This document shows positions 24,945 to 33,960 of a stretch of 64,000 nt of DNA, piece by piece. The DNA comes from Actinobacteria bacterium OV450 (GTDB lineage Bacteria > Actinomycetota > Actinomycetes > Streptomycetales > Streptomycetaceae), in contig LJCW01000372.1 in the NCBI GenBank assembly GCA_001298555.1, positions 124,001 to 188,000 of the forward strand. The letters are read 5' to 3'. Made by a program: the position numbers and the translations under genes. The notes under the pieces were generated by a model, which was given only the letters and a program-made list of their open reading frames with translations, was not told where the DNA came from and did not search any database. Each line of letters opens with the position of its first letter. Within the stretch, counting starts at the first letter, position 1.

Positions 24945-25286
24945 GTGGCCGGCACCCTCAAGAACGTGACCGACGCCGACTTCGACGCCGAGGTCCTGAA
25001 GAGCGACAAGCCCGTCCTGGTGGACTTCTGGGCGGCCTGGTGCGGTCCGTGCCGCCAGATCGCCCCGTCTCTGGAGGCCATCGCCGCCGAGTACGGCGAC
25101 CAGATCGAGATCGTCAAGCTGAACATCGACGAGAACCCGAACACGGCCGCCAAGTACGGCGTCATGTCCATCCCGACCCTGAACGTCTACCAGGGTGGCG
25201 AGGTGGCCAAGACCATCGTCGGTGCCAAGCCCAAGGCCGCCATCCTGCGGGACCTCAACGAGTTCATCGAGGTCAAGGCCGTCTGA
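24945..25286 (+). CDS. trxA: Thioredoxin
   Basis: 113 residues, a complete thioredoxin fold with the active-site WCGPC at residues 32-36 and the cis-proline segment SIPTLNVYQGG. The GTG at 24945 follows a strong AGGAGG. It is the partner of TrxB and is probably co-transcribed from the SigR-type promoter at 23820. In mycobacteria the cell-wall regulator cwlM follows at this point; here a parS/terminator and a GNAT gene follow instead. Confidence 0.98.
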   Translation: MAGTLKNVTDADFDAEVLKSDKPVLVDFWAAWCGPCRQIAPSLEAIAAEYGDQIEIVKLNIDENPNTAAKYGVMSIPTLNVYQGGEVAKTIVGAKPKAAILRDLNEFIEVKAV

Positions 25287-25331
25287 CGGTTGCACGACGG
25301 TCGGAAACGCCGCCTGGCGGCAGCCGGGAGT

Positions 25332-25345
25332 GTTTCACGTGAAAC
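25332..25345. other. parS: parS site
   Basis: Perfect GTTTCACGTGAAAC between the convergent trxA and GNAT genes. Its last three bases overlap the first arm of the terminator hairpin 25343-25375. Confidence 0.95.
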
Positions 25346-25375
25346 GGGGCCGCCCCTCCAAGGGGCGGCCCCGTT
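25343..25375. terminator. Bidirectional terminator, trxA/GNAT
   Basis: Perfect 15-bp stem (25343-25357 with 25361-25375), 3-nt CCA loop, between two convergent stop codons. It shares bases with the parS site at 25332. Confidence 0.88.
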
Positions 25376-25381
25376 CGCACA

Positions 25382-25999
25382 TCACAGCGGGCGCAGCGCG
25401 GGCTCCTTGCGAGCCGCACCGAGCAACCGGTCCAGCGCGAGCTCCACGTCTTCCTTCCACGAGAGCGTCGAGCGCAGCTCCAGCCGTAGCCGCGGATGCA
25501 CGGCATGTGGCCGCACCGTCTTGAAGCCCACGGCCAGCAGGTGCTCCGCCGGGAGCAGGCATGCCGGACCTTTCCATCGCGCGTCCCCGAAAGCCTCGAT
25601 CGCCCGGAACCCGCGCCGCAGCAGATCCTTCGCCACCGTCTGGACCATCACCCGCCCCAGACCCTGCCCCTGATAGCCCGGCATGATCCAGGCCGTGATC
25701 AGCTGCACCGCATCCGGAGAGACCGGACTCGTGGGAAAGGCCGTGGCCCGCGGAACATAGGCGGGCGGCGCGTACAGCACGAACCCCACGGGGACTTCAT
25801 CCACATAGACCACGCGGCCGCACGAACCCCACTCCAGCAGGACGGCGGAGATCCAGGCCTCCTTCTCCAGCGCCGAAGTCCCCGCCTTCACGGCGGCCTC
25901 ACCAGTGACCGGATCCAACTCCCAGAACACACAGGACCGGCAACGCCGAGGCAGATCCTGGAGGTTGTCCAGCGTGAGTGGTACCAACCGACGCCCCAT
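25382..25999 (-). CDS. GNAT family N-acetyltransferase
   Basis: 205 residues. The acetyl-CoA-binding loop is visible as YQGQGLGRVMVQTVAKDLL (Q/RxxGxG/A) near 113-131. An N-terminal portion with two cysteines (DLPRRCRSCVFWELDP, about 12-27) is unusual for a GNAT and may be a metal or redox site. It is downstream of parB on the same strand but separated by a hairpin. The family sits beside parB in many actinomycetes; substrate unknown. Confidence 0.85.
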   Translation of the reverse strand: MGRRLVPLTLDNLQDLPRRCRSCVFWELDPVTGEAAVKAGTSALEKEAWISAVLLEWGSCGRVVYVDEVPVGFVLYAPPAYVPRATAFPTSPVSPDAVQLITAWIMPGYQGQGLGRVMVQTVAKDLLRRGFRAIEAFGDARWKGPACLLPAEHLLAVGFKTVRPHAVHPRLRLELRSTLSWKEDVELALDRLLGAARKEPALRPL

Positions 26000-26048
26000 G
26001 AGCGCATCGTATCCACAGCCCGAAACAGGCGAAACCGCAACAAGGCAA

Positions 26049-26090
26049 AGGGGCGGACCGCGCCGGTTCGCACCGGCACGACCCGCCCCT
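26049..26090 (-). terminator. Candidate terminator of parAB operon
   Basis: An imperfect hairpin just after the parB stop: outer arms AGGGGCGG/CCGCCCCT and inner arms GCCGGT/ACCGGC around a TCGC loop, with a few mismatches between. It separates parB from the GNAT gene. Confidence 0.6.
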
Positions 26091-26104
26091 CGGCGGCCGG
26101 GGAC

Positions 26105-27196
26105 TCACTCCCCGGACAGTCCCTGCTCCAGCACCCGGCCCTCGCCCGGTGCCAGCGTGCCCAGAATCCGCTCCAGATCCTCCATCGAGGCGAACTCGAC
26201 GGTGATCTTGCCCTTCTTCTGGCCCAGATCCACCTTCACACGGGTCTCGAACCGGTCCGACAGCCGCGTCGCCAGCTCACTCAGAGCCGGAGCCACCCGG
26301 GCGCCGGCTCGCGGACCCTTTGGCTTGACGGCCGCCGAAGGCTCCGAGCCCATCAGTGACACGATCTCCTCGACGGCGCGCACCGACAGGCCCTCGGCCA
26401 CGATCCGGTGCGCCAGCCGGTCCTGTACCTCGGACTCCTCCACCGACAGCAGCGCGCGCGCATGGCCGGCGGACAGGACACCCGCGGCCACCCGGCGCTG
26501 CACCGGCGGCGACAGCTTCAGCAGGCGGAGCGTGTTCGACACCTGCGGACGCGAACGCCCGATCCGGTCGGCCAGCTGGTCGTGCGTGCAGTTGAAGTCC
26601 TGGAGCAGCTGGTCGTACGCGGCCGCCTCCTCCAGAGGGTTCAGCTGCGCCCGGTGCAGGTTCTCCAGGAGGGCGTCCAGCAGCAGCTTCTCGTCGTCCG
26701 TCGCGCGGATGATCGCAGGAATGCGCTCCAGCCCCGCCTCGCGGCACGCCCGCCAACGACGCTCGCCCATGATGAGCTCGTAGCGGTCCGGAGCGGACTG
26801 CCGCACCACCACCGGCTGGAGCAGACCCACCTCCTGGATCGAGGTCACCAGCTCCGCCAGCGCATCCTCGTCGAACACCTCCCGGGGCTGGCGCGGGTTC
26901 GGCGTGATCGCGTCCATCGGGAGCTCCGCGAACGTTGCCCCGGCGACCACCTGGGCCTGGGGCTCCGCCGTCTGCGGTTCCTCCGCCACGGCCACCGCGA
27001 CCGGTGCCTCACGTGCGACATCCGGCTGCGCCAGGGCAGCAAGCTTCGCCGCGGCGACCCCGCGCTCCGAAGGCAACAGCGGTACGGCCGACGGAGACGT
27101 CGAACCCGCACCGATCACCGGCGGCGTCTTCTCCTGAGGAGCGGCGGGGATCAGCGCACCGAGCCCCCGCCCCAGACCCCTACGTCGCTCACTCAC
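26105..27196 (-). CDS. parB: Chromosome partitioning protein ParB
   Basis: 363 residues. After a basic leader ([17 protein letters not shown]) and a variable 75-residue linker comes the CTP-binding ParB/Srx domain with [20 protein letters not shown] (about 97-116) and [13 protein letters not shown] at 144-156. The helix-turn-helix [19 protein letters not shown] (about 198-216) recognises parS, and the C-terminal dimerisation domain follows. It loads at the seven parS sites seen here and spreads to form the segregation complex, crucial during sporulation septation. Its start overlaps the parA stop by 4 nt, so the two are coupled. Confidence 0.98.
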   Translation of the reverse strand: MSERRRGLGRGLGALIPAAPQEKTPPVIGAGSTSPSAVPLLPSERGVAAAKLAALAQPDVAREAPVAVAVAEEPQTAEPQAQVVAGATFAELPMDAITPNPRQPREVFDEDALAELVTSIQEVGLLQPVVVRQSAPDRYELIMGERRWRACREAGLERIPAIIRATDDEKLLLDALLENLHRAQLNPLEEAAAYDQLLQDFNCTHDQLADRIGRSRPQVSNTLRLLKLSPPVQRRVAAGVLSAGHARALLSVEESEVQDRLAHRIVAEGLSVRAVEEIVSLMGSEPSAAVKPKGPRAGARVAPALSELATRLSDRFETRVKVDLGQKKGKITVEFASMEDLERILGTLAPGEGRVLEQGLSGE

Positions 27197-28278
27197 TGGA
27201 TCCCCTCCGCCACACTCTGCGTGCTGTTCATGCCCGCGCCCGAGTGGGCGTGCTGGGCGTCGTACGACATTCCGGCCCCCCGCAGCGCGATCTCACGCGC
27301 CGCCTCCAAGTAGGACAAGGAGCCGCTGGAACCCGGATCGTACGTGAGCACCGTCTGACCGTAGCTCGGGGCCTCGGAAATACGCACCGATCGCGGGATG
27401 CTCGTGCGCAGCACCTCCTTGCCGAAGTGGGTGCGCACCTCCTCCGCCACCTGTGAAGCCAGCCGGGTCCTGCCGTCGTACATCGTCAGCAGGATCGTCG
27501 ACACGTGCAGCGTCGGGTTCAGGTGCGCGCGCACCAGGTCGACGTTGCGCAGCAGCTGGCCCAGTCCCTCCAGCGCGTAGTACTCGCACTGGATCGGGAT
27601 CAGCACTTCGGCGCCGGCCACCAGGGCGTTCACCGTGAGCAGCCCCAGGGAAGGCGGGCAGTCGATCAGGATGTAGTCCAGCGGCTGCTCGTATGCCTGG
27701 ATGGCCCTCTGGAGCCGGCTTTCGCGCGCCACGAGCGACACCAGCTCGATCTCGGCGCCCGCCAGGTCGATCGTGGCCGGCGCACAGAACAGCCCCTCGA
27801 CGTCCACCACCGGCTGGACGACCTCCAGCAGCGGCCGGCTGTCCACGAGCACGTCGTAGATCGAGGGCACATCCGCGTGATGGTCGATGCCCAGCGCCGT
27901 GGAGGCGTTGCCCTGGGGGTCGAGGTCGACCACCAGGACCCGCGCCCCGTGCAGGGCGAGTGAGGCCGCCAGGTTCACGGTCGTCGTGGTCTTGCCCACG
28001 CCGCCCTTCTGGTTGGCGACCACGATGACCCGGGTCTGCTCCGGGCGCGGCAGCTTCTCACCGCTACGCCCCAGCGCCTCGACGGCCAGCTGGGCGGCAC
28101 GGCCGATGGGCGTGTCGTTGTCTACAAGGGGCGACGATGTTTCACGTGAAACATCGTCGCCCGCCGATTCAGAGCGGGGACCGGGGACCGGGTCGGCCAT
28201 CGGCCCCGCGAGGTTGGCGTCGGACCGCACGGTGTCACTCTCCTCGACATCAGGCTCGCGATGAACAGAGCCTGCCAT
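27193..28278 (-). CDS. parA: Chromosome partitioning ATPase ParA
   Basis: 361 residues from the ATG at 28278 ([15 protein letters not shown]), a start and length like S. coelicolor ParA. The deviant Walker A is [16 protein letters not shown] at about 89-104, Walker A' [11 protein letters not shown], and Walker [14 protein letters not shown]. The N-terminal 85 residues are disordered-like and include residues 42-47 DVSRET, encoded by a parS site. ParA ATPase moves ParB-parS complexes. The open frame continues upstream through another parS to 28440, but that sequence is not ParA-like. Two DnaA-box-like sites lie just upstream of the start. Confidence 0.96.
   Translation of the reverse strand: MAGSVHREPDVEESDTVRSDANLAGPMADPVPGPRSESAGDDVSRETSSPLVDNDTPIGRAAQLAVEALGRSGEKLPRPEQTRVIVVANQKGGVGKTTTTVNLAASLALHGARVLVVDLDPQGNASTALGIDHHADVPSIYDVLVDSRPLLEVVQPVVDVEGLFCAPATIDLAGAEIELVSLVARESRLQRAIQAYEQPLDYILIDCPPSLGLLTVNALVAGAEVLIPIQCEYYALEGLGQLLRNVDLVRAHLNPTLHVSTILLTMYDGRTRLASQVAEEVRTHFGKEVLRTSIPRSVRISEAPSYGQTVLTYDPGSSGSLSYLEAAREIALRGAGMSYDAQHAHSGAGMNSTQSVAEGIQ
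28139..28152. other. parS: parS site inside parA
   Basis: Perfect GTTTCACGTGAAAC at the centre of a 34-bp perfect palindrome (28129-28162) inside the parA coding sequence. It is translated in frame as DVSRET (residues 42-47), the same peptide as the parS in the anti-sigma gene. Confidence 0.95.
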
Positions 28279-28314
28279 GCCACCGGGGTCGCGAACCAGC
28301 GGGGCCCGTACTCC

Positions 28315-28341
28315 TGTGGATGAATCCACTGTTGTGGACAA
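28315..28341. promoter_or_regulatory. DnaA-box pair upstream of parA
   Basis: TGTGGATGA at 28315-28323 and perfect TGTGGACAA at 28333-28341, 18 bp apart in the same orientation, 37-63 bp upstream of the parA start codon. This is a plausible site for DnaA to affect parAB transcription; no binding evidence is available. Confidence 0.5.
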
Positions 28342-28424
28342 CTCCGTCCCCCCTTTCTCCGTACGGTGACGGGGGGACGCAGCCGCACGGCCGCGGCTGA
28401 TGATTCCGTGCAGCAGAGAGCGAC

Positions 28425-28438
28425 GTTTCACGTGAAAC
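28425..28438. other. parS: parS site upstream of parA
   Basis: Perfect GTTTCACGTGAAAC in the parA-rsmG intergenic region, about 147 bp upstream of the parA start. ParB binding here could autoregulate parAB. Confidence 0.95.
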
Positions 28439-28524
28439 ACGATGCCCGGACAGCGCCCGGACAGGGTCTTCGGGCCGCTACGACACTCCGAAATCCATAC
28501 CTATAGGGCGCAACGCACCCGTCA

Positions 28525-29241
28525 TCAGCGACGGCGGCGGGTCCGGCTGGTGCGAGCGGCCTTAGCCCGCTTGGCCGCGAACCTCACCCCACCGGGGCTT
28601 TCTCCGACCTCGACCCGGACGACCGTGGACAGGGGATCGACGACCCCTTCGCCCACCTGGAGCACCGAGGTCTTCACCACACCCAGTTTCGCCAGCGCGA
28701 CCTTCGCCGCCACCAGCTCTTCCTCCGCGGTGTCGCCCTTCAGGGCGAGCATCTCCCCGTACGGACGCAGCAGGGGGACGCCCCAGCCCGCCAGCCGGTC
28801 CAGCGGGGCCACGGCCCGCGCCGTCACCACGTGCACCGGCTGCACCTTGCCGAGAACCTCCTCGGCCCTGCCGCGCACCACCGTGACGTGGTCCAGGCCC
28901 AGCAGCTCCACGGCCTCCTGCAGGAAAGTCGTCCGTCGCAGCAGCGGCTCCAGCAGCGTGATCTTCAGATCCCGCCGCACCAGGGCCAGCGGAATGCCGG
29001 GCAGGCCGGCCCCCGAGCCCACGTCGCACACGGTGACGCCCTCGGGCACCACTTCCGAGAGCACCGCGCAGTTCAGCAGGTGCCGCTCCCACAGCCGGGG
29101 CACTTCGCGCGGGCCGATCAGCCCCCGCTTGACCCCGGCGTCCGCCAGCAGCTCCGCATACCGCACAGCTTCCGGGAAAAACTCACCGAACACCGCGCGC
29201 GCCTCTTCAGGCGCCGGGGGAAGCTCCGCTGCCTCCGTCAC
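28525..29241 (-). CDS. rsmG: 16S rRNA m7G methyltransferase RsmG (GidB)
   Basis: 238 residues from the GTG at 29241 (VTEAAELPPAPEEARAVFG), preceded by GGAAGGAC. The SAM-binding motif is VCDVGSGAGLPGIPLAL (about 72-88), after PREVPRLWERHLLNCAVL. It methylates G527 of 16S rRNA; loss gives low-level streptomycin resistance. The basic C-terminal tail (KRAKAARTSRTRRRR) is typical of the Streptomyces protein. A longer version starting near 29367 would run through the upstream terminator and is rejected. Confidence 0.95.
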   Translation of the reverse strand: MTEAAELPPAPEEARAVFGEFFPEAVRYAELLADAGVKRGLIGPREVPRLWERHLLNCAVLSEVVPEGVTVCDVGSGAGLPGIPLALVRRDLKITLLEPLLRRTTFLQEAVELLGLDHVTVVRGRAEEVLGKVQPVHVVTARAVAPLDRLAGWGVPLLRPYGEMLALKGDTAEEELVAAKVALAKLGVVKTSVLQVGEGVVDPLSTVVRVEVGESPGGVRFAAKRAKAARTSRTRRRR

Positions 29242-29331
29242 GGGGACCGTCCTTCCGTACCGCATGGATCGTTGAAAACGCACTGCACGAACTGGCACCG
29301 CCCAGACAGGCACTGCCAGGCTGACAAACAT

Positions 29332-29360
29332 CGGCCCCGTCTGCGACACAGACGGGGCCG
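29332..29360 (-). terminator. Terminator of rpmH-rnpA-yidDC-khpB operon
   Basis: Perfect 12-bp stem (29332-29343 with 29349-29360), 5-nt loop, 20 nt after the khpB stop on the minus strand. It separates that operon from rsmG. Confidence 0.8.
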
Positions 29361-29379
29361 AACACACTCGGGCTTGGGG

Positions 29380-29892
29380 TCAGGCCGGGAGCACGACGAC
29401 GAAGCGCTGCGGCTCCTCGCCCTCCGACTCGCTCTTCAGACCCGCAGCCGCCACGGCGTCGTGGACGACCTTCCGCTCGAAGGGCGTCATCGGCGCCAGC
29501 TTCAGGGGCTCGCCGGACGCCTTCACGTCCGCGGCCGCCTTGGCGCCCAGCGCCGCCAGCTCCTCGCGCTTCTTCGCGCGGAAGCCCGCGATGTCGAGCA
29601 TCAGCCGGCTGCGGTCACCGGTCTCGCGGTGCACGGCGAGGCGGGTCAGCTCCTGGAGCGCCTCCAGGACCTCACCGTCGCGCCCCACGAGCTTCTGGAG
29701 GTCGCGGCTGGCCGAGTCGCTGACGATGGACACCGCGGCCCGGTCGGCCTCGACGTCCATGTCGATGTCCCCGTCAAGGTCGGCGATGTCCAGCAGACCC
29801 TCGAGGTAGTCGGCCGCGATCTCGCCCTCCTGCTCGAGGCGGGTGAGGGTGTCGCCACTCTCAGCGGCGGCCGTGGTGGTGCCTTCCGTCAC
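29380..29892 (-). CDS. khpB: KhpB/Jag RNA-binding protein (KH and R3H domains)
   Basis: 170 residues. A KH-like domain (ALQELTRLAVHRETGDRSRL in its second half) is followed by a C-terminal R3H domain (LAPMTPFERKVVHDAVA, ending RFVVVLPA). The N-terminal Jag_N domain found in Firmicutes homologues is missing, as usual in actinobacteria. Location directly after yidC is conserved across bacteria. It probably binds RNA as part of a KhpA/KhpB-type regulator. The GTG start follows AGGAG. Confidence 0.93.
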   Translation of the reverse strand: MTEGTTTAAAESGDTLTRLEQEGEIAADYLEGLLDIADLDGDIDMDVEADRAAVSIVSDSASRDLQKLVGRDGEVLEALQELTRLAVHRETGDRSRLMLDIAGFRAKKREELAALGAKAAADVKASGEPLKLAPMTPFERKVVHDAVAAAGLKSESEGEEPQRFVVVLPA

Positions 29893-29907
29893 GGGAGGGA
29901 CTCCTTC

Positions 29908-31011
29908 TTACTTCTTGGAAGAGGGCTTGGGGGGCGTCTGACGCTGCGATTTCGTCTGCCGCTTCGGCTGCTGCCGCTTGGCGGCACCACCGCTCGCCGC
30001 GTCCGAATCCGCCGTGGCCTCGGCGCTCTTGGTCACAGACCCGTCCGCCTGCGCAGCCAGACCCTGCTTTGTGAGAGCCGTGATGAACTTGCGCTCGTTG
30101 TCGTTGCGGTCCGGGCCCTTGGCCACGATCGCCGCGACGATCTTCTTCTTGCCCCGACCCTTGACCTCGCCGTGCGTGGTCACGTGCTTCAGCAGACGGG
30201 TCAGGTACTGGTCCTGCGCCTTGCTGCCCGGCGTCGGGTTCTGGTTGATCACGTACATCTGCTGGCCCATGGTCCACACGTTCGTGGTCAGCCAGTAGAC
30301 GAGAACACCCACGGGGAAGTTGATGCCCATGAACGCGAAGATCAGCGGGAAGATGTACATCAGCATCTTCTGCTGCTGCATGAACGGCGTCTTCACCGAG
30401 AGGTCGACGTTCTTCTGCATCAGCTGACGCTGGGTGTAGAACTGCGACAGCGACATCAGGACGATCATGACCGCGGTCACGATCCGGACGTCGGTCAGGG
30501 AGGCGCCGAGCGCGGCGACCTTCTCCTCGCTGTCCGTGAACTTCGCCGCCAGCGGGGCACCGAAGATGTGCGCCTGGCGGGCACTCTCCAGCAGCGACTC
30601 GTTGATCACGCCGATGGTCTTGCCGTTGGCGATGGCCGAGAGCACGTGGTACAGCGCGAAGAAGAACGGCGACTGCGCGATGATCGGAAGGCACGAGGAG
30701 AGCGGGTTGGTACCCGTCTCCTTGTACAGCTTCATCATCTCTTCGGACTGGCGCTGCTTGTCGTTCTTGTAGCGCTCCTGGATCGCCTTCATCTTCGGCT
30801 GGAGCGCCTGCATGCCACGCGTCGCCTTGATCTGCTTCACGAAGAGCGGGATCAGGCAGATACGGATCAAGACCACCAGGGACACGATCGACAGGCCCCA
30901 GGCCCAGCCGCTGTCCGGTCCGAAGATCGCACCGTACAAGCTGTGGAACTGGACGATGACCCACGAGACGGGCGTGGTGATAAAGCTGAACAGACTGGCA
31001 ATCGTGTCCAC
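29908..31011 (-). CDS. yidC: Membrane protein insertase YidC
   Basis: 367 residues, the short actinobacterial YidC/Oxa1 type. Helices are visible at about 5-20, 30-55, 120-140, 190-210 and 225-245. The conserved cytoplasmic hairpin region [20 protein letters not shown] is at about 65-84. The C-terminal tail is very basic ([14 protein letters not shown]), for ribosome contact. It inserts proteins into the membrane alone or with SecYEG. It starts 3 nt after yidD. Confidence 0.97.
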   Translation of the reverse strand: MDTIASLFSFITTPVSWVIVQFHSLYGAIFGPDSGWAWGLSIVSLVVLIRICLIPLFVKQIKATRGMQALQPKMKAIQERYKNDKQRQSEEMMKLYKETGTNPLSSCLPIIAQSPFFFALYHVLSAIANGKTIGVINESLLESARQAHIFGAPLAAKFTDSEEKVAALGASLTDVRIVTAVMIVLMSLSQFYTQRQLMQKNVDLSVKTPFMQQQKMLMYIFPLIFAFMGINFPVGVLVYWLTTNVWTMGQQMYVINQNPTPGSKAQDQYLTRLLKHVTTHGEVKGRGKKKIVAAIVAKGPDRNDNERKFITALTKQGLAAQADGSVTKSAEATADSDAASGGAAKRQQPKRQTKSQRQTPPKPSSKK

Positions 31012-31014
31012 TAA

Positions 31015-31296
31015 TCAGGCTCCTTGAGCATTGCGAGATCTACGCAACGCACTGCGCAGCTGCTCGTGCCAACGCGGGCGTTTACGGGGTGGGACATGGT
31101 CGACACCACCGGCGGACCACGGATTGCACCGCAGGATCCGCCAGCCGGTCAGAACCGTCCCCTTCACCGCACCATGCCGGTCGATGGCCGTGAACCCGTA
31201 GTGCGAGCACGAGGGGTAATAACGGCACACCGGCCCGAGCAGCGGACTGATGGTCCACTGGTACAGCTTGATCAATGCGAGCAGCGGGTACTTCAT
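31015..31296 (-). CDS. yidD: Membrane protein insertion efficiency factor YidD
   Basis: 93 residues with the complete YidD core: [20 protein letters not shown] (12-31) including the conserved CRYYPSCS, and [16 protein letters not shown] near 51-66. It is a small amphipathic helper of YidC-dependent insertion. It overlaps rnpA by 4 nt and precedes yidC. Confidence 0.97.
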   Translation of the reverse strand: MKYPLLALIKLYQWTISPLLGPVCRYYPSCSHYGFTAIDRHGAVKGTVLTGWRILRCNPWSAGGVDHVPPRKRPRWHEQLRSALRRSRNAQGA

Positions 31297-31667
31297 CGAG
31301 CCACGCCTCCCAGGAGCCGCGTCAGAGCGGCATCCAGGTCCCGGGCCAGTTCGTCGACGCCGGCATCACCCGCTCCGGGCAACGCCCGCACCACCACCAG
31401 GCTACCGGCGGGCAGGCGGCAGAGCCGCTCGCGGACAAGGTGACGCAAACGGCGCTTGACCCGGTTACGGACGACGGCGCCACCCACGGCCTTGCTGACG
31501 ACGAAACCCGCACGCGTCGAGGGATCGATCTCCCCCGGCTCGTGCGGGTCCGTTGCACCGCTGGTACGTAGGTGGACGACGAGGAGCGGGCGACCTGCCC
31601 GACGACCTCGACGCACCGCGCTCGCGAAGTCCTCGCGCCGCCTCAGCCGATTTTCGGGAGACAGCAC
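31293..31667 (-). CDS. rnpA: Ribonuclease P protein component
   Basis: 124 residues: N-terminal [20 protein letters not shown], then the RNR motif region [16 protein letters not shown] (about 63-78), the RNase P RNA-binding signature. It is the protein cofactor for tRNA 5' maturation. It lies 21 nt after rpmH and overlaps yidD by 4 nt. Confidence 0.97.
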   Translation of the reverse strand: MLSPENRLRRREDFASAVRRGRRAGRPLLVVHLRTSGATDPHEPGEIDPSTRAGFVVSKAVGGAVVRNRVKRRLRHLVRERLCRLPAGSLVVVRALPGAGDAGVDELARDLDAALTRLLGGVAR

Positions 31668-31688
31668 GACGTCACGACCTGCGCGTTG

Positions 31689-31826
31689 TTACGCGGAGAG
31701 GGCGGCGCGGCCCTTGCTGCGGCGGTTCGCCAGGATCGCGCGACCGGCACGGGTACGCATCCGCAGGCGGAAGCCGTGGGTCTTGGCACGACGGCGGTTG
31801 TTCGGCTGGAAGGTGCGCTTGCTCAC
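31689..31826 (-). CDS. rpmH: 50S ribosomal protein L34
   Basis: 45 residues, start GTG at 31826, beginning [20 protein letters not shown] and ending GRAALSA, a complete L34. It is the first gene of the minus-strand rpmH-rnpA-yidD-yidC-khpB operon and is divergent from dnaA, the universal bacterial oriC-proximal arrangement. Confidence 0.97.
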   Translation of the reverse strand: MSKRTFQPNNRRRAKTHGFRLRMRTRAGRAILANRRSKGRAALSA

Positions 31827-32181
31827 TCGGGGGCTCCAGAGAATGAATCGTTGTGGCGGGACATCGCCTGGCTGTCACCGTGCGCCCACGAGGAAACTCG
31901 CGTGTTCGCCCGAGTGGCACCGCTAAACGATCACAAAAGGTGATCTTCGCCCATCGGTAGGCAGGCGGCAGCAGCCATCGACAACTCGACCTCGTTACGG
32001 TACGCGCGGCTACGCCATCCGGTCAAACCGAGGCGACGTGCCCCCACACTGTGCACAGGCTGTGGACAACGACTTGAACCGTACCCGTCGGGCTGACTAC
32101 CGTTGTCTGATCCCGGATTTTTTGTCCCGACCGTCCCAAAGAACCACACATTCGTGGGACCCCTGTGAGAGAGCGTGCTCT
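31827..32181. promoter_or_regulatory. rpmH-dnaA divergent promoter region with DnaA box
   Basis: A 355-bp gene-free stretch. It holds a perfect DnaA box TGTGGACAA at 32061-32069 and a near match at 32050-32058, then a candidate dnaA promoter TTGAAC (32074-32079), 18 bp, TACCGT (32098-32103). The box abuts the -35, so DnaA autorepression is likely. A small inverted repeat GATCAC/GTGATC with an AAAAG spacer lies at 31929-31945 on the rpmH side. The dnaA leader would be about 75 nt. Confidence 0.65.
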
Positions 32182-33960
32182 GTGGCTGACGTACCTGCCG
32201 ATCTTGCCGCAGTGTGGCCAAGGGTGCTCGAAAAGCTCCTCGGGGAGGGACAGCAGGCGATCGAGCCCAAGGACAAGCAGTGGGTGGAGCGCTGCCAGCC
32301 CCTGGCCCTCGTCGCCGACACCGCACTGCTCGCCGTACCCAACGAGTACGGCAAGCGCGTCCTGGAGGGCCGGCTCGCCCCGCTGATCAGCGATGCGCTC
32401 AGCCGTGAGTGCGGCCGCCCCATCCGCATCGCCATCACCGTGGACGACTCGGCCGGCGAGCCCGCGCCCCTGGCCGCGCCCGCTCAGCAGCGCTCCGAGT
32501 CCTACGAGCCGTACGGCGGCCAGCGCAACGGCGGCCACACCGGTCACACCGGCCCCGGCGGCCCGTCCGACGACCAGCTCCCGACCGCCCGCCCCGCCTA
32601 CCCGGACTACCAGCAGTCGCGCCCCGAGCCCGGCTCCTGGCCGCGCGGCGGCCAGCAGGACGACTACGGCTGGCAGCAGCCGCGCCTCGGCGGCTTCCCC
32701 GAGCGCGATCCGTACGCCTCCCCGCAGCCGGGCTACCTCCAGCAGCCCGAGTCGGGCGGCTACGAGCAGGGCTCCTACGAACAGCAGCAGTACGAGCCCC
32801 GCCCCCCGCAGCAGTCCCACCCGTACGAGCAGCAGCAGTACGAGCAGCCGGCCGCGCGCCCCGCGGCCGGCCGGCCCGCACCGCCGCCGGCCCCGTCGGG
32901 CGGCTCGACCTCGGGCCCGCTGGAGCCGACCGCCCGGCTGAACCCCAAGTACCTGTTCGACACCTTCGTCATCGGCGCCTCCAACCGCTTCGCGCACGCC
33001 GCCGCGGTGGCCGTCGCCGAGGCGCCCGCCAAGGCCTACAACCCCCTCTTCATCTACGGGGAGTCGGGTCTGGGCAAAACGCATCTGCTGCACGCCATCG
33101 GGCACTACGCGCGCAGCCTCTACCCCGGCACCCGTGTGCGGTACGTGAGCTCGGAGGAGTTCACCAACGAGTTCATCAACTCGATCCGCGACGGCAAGGG
33201 CGACGCTTTCCGCAAGCGCTACCGCGAGATGGACATCCTGCTCGTCGACGACATCCAGTTCCTCGCGAGCAAGGAGTCGACGCAGGAGGAGTTCTTCCAC
33301 ACCTTCAACACGCTCCACAACGCCAACAAGCAGATCGTGCTGTCCTCCGACCGGCCGCCCAAGCAGCTCGTCACCCTCGAGGACCGGCTGCGCAACCGCT
33401 TCGAGTGGGGCCTGATCACCGACGTCCAGCCGCCCGAGCTGGAGACCCGTATCGCGATCCTTCGCAAGAAGGCCGTACAGGAGCAGCTCAACGCCCCGCC
33501 GGAGGTACTGGAGTTCATCGCCTCCCGCATCTCGCGCAACATCCGCGAGCTGGAGGGGGCGCTGATCCGGGTCACTGCCTTCGCGAGCCTGAACCGGCAG
33601 CCGGTGGACCTGGGCCTGACCGAGGACGTCCTCAAGAACCTGATCCCCGGCGGGGAGGACTCGGCCCCCGAGATCACGGCCTCGGACATCATGGCCGCCA
33701 CCGCCGACTACTTCGGCCTCACCGTGGACGACCTGTGCGGCTCCTCACGCAGCCGCGTCCTGGTCACGGCCCGGCAGATCGCCATGTACCTGTGCCGTGA
33801 GCTCACGGACCTCTCCCTGCCCAAGATCGGGGCCCAGTTCGGGGGCCGCGACCACACGACCGTCATGCACGCGGACCGCAAGATCCGCGCCCTGATGGCG
33901 GAGCGGCGCTCCATCTACAACCAGGTCACCGAGCTCACCAACCGCATCAAGAACGGCTGA
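32182..33960 (+). CDS. dnaA: Chromosomal replication initiator DnaA
   Basis: 592 residues from the GTG at 32182 ([20 protein letters not shown]). Domain I spans 1-90. Domain II (about 95-250) is a long Gln/Pro/Tyr/Gly-rich linker, a Streptomyces trait. Domain III, AAA+, has Walker [15 protein letters not shown] near 291-304 and Walker [13 protein letters not shown] near 352-363. Domain IV ends with [17 protein letters not shown] near 553-569 for DnaA-box recognition. It opens oriC, which follows directly. The in-frame extension to 32038 would cross the promoter and is rejected. Confidence 0.98.
   Translation: MADVPADLAAVWPRVLEKLLGEGQQAIEPKDKQWVERCQPLALVADTALLAVPNEYGKRVLEGRLAPLISDALSRECGRPIRIAITVDDSAGEPAPLAAPAQQRSESYEPYGGQRNGGHTGHTGPGGPSDDQLPTARPAYPDYQQSRPEPGSWPRGGQQDDYGWQQPRLGGFPERDPYASPQPGYLQQPESGGYEQGSYEQQQYEPRPPQQSHPYEQQQYEQPAARPAAGRPAPPPAPSGGSTSGPLEPTARLNPKYLFDTFVIGASNRFAHAAAVAVAEAPAKAYNPLFIYGESGLGKTHLLHAIGHYARSLYPGTRVRYVSSEEFTNEFINSIRDGKGDAFRKRYREMDILLVDDIQFLASKESTQEEFFHTFNTLHNANKQIVLSSDRPPKQLVTLEDRLRNRFEWGLITDVQPPELETRIAILRKKAVQEQLNAPPEVLEFIASRISRNIRELEGALIRVTAFASLNRQPVDLGLTEDVLKNLIPGGEDSAPEITASDIMAATADYFGLTVDDLCGSSRSRVLVTARQIAMYLCRELTDLSLPKIGAQFGGRDHTTVMHADRKIRALMAERRSIYNQVTELTNRIKNG

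Noticed and set aside
28279-28440. N-terminal extension of ParA upstream to 28440
   Set aside because: It would translate a parS site and the DnaA-box pair, has no ParA similarity, and the ATG at 28278 gives the length known for Streptomyces ParA.
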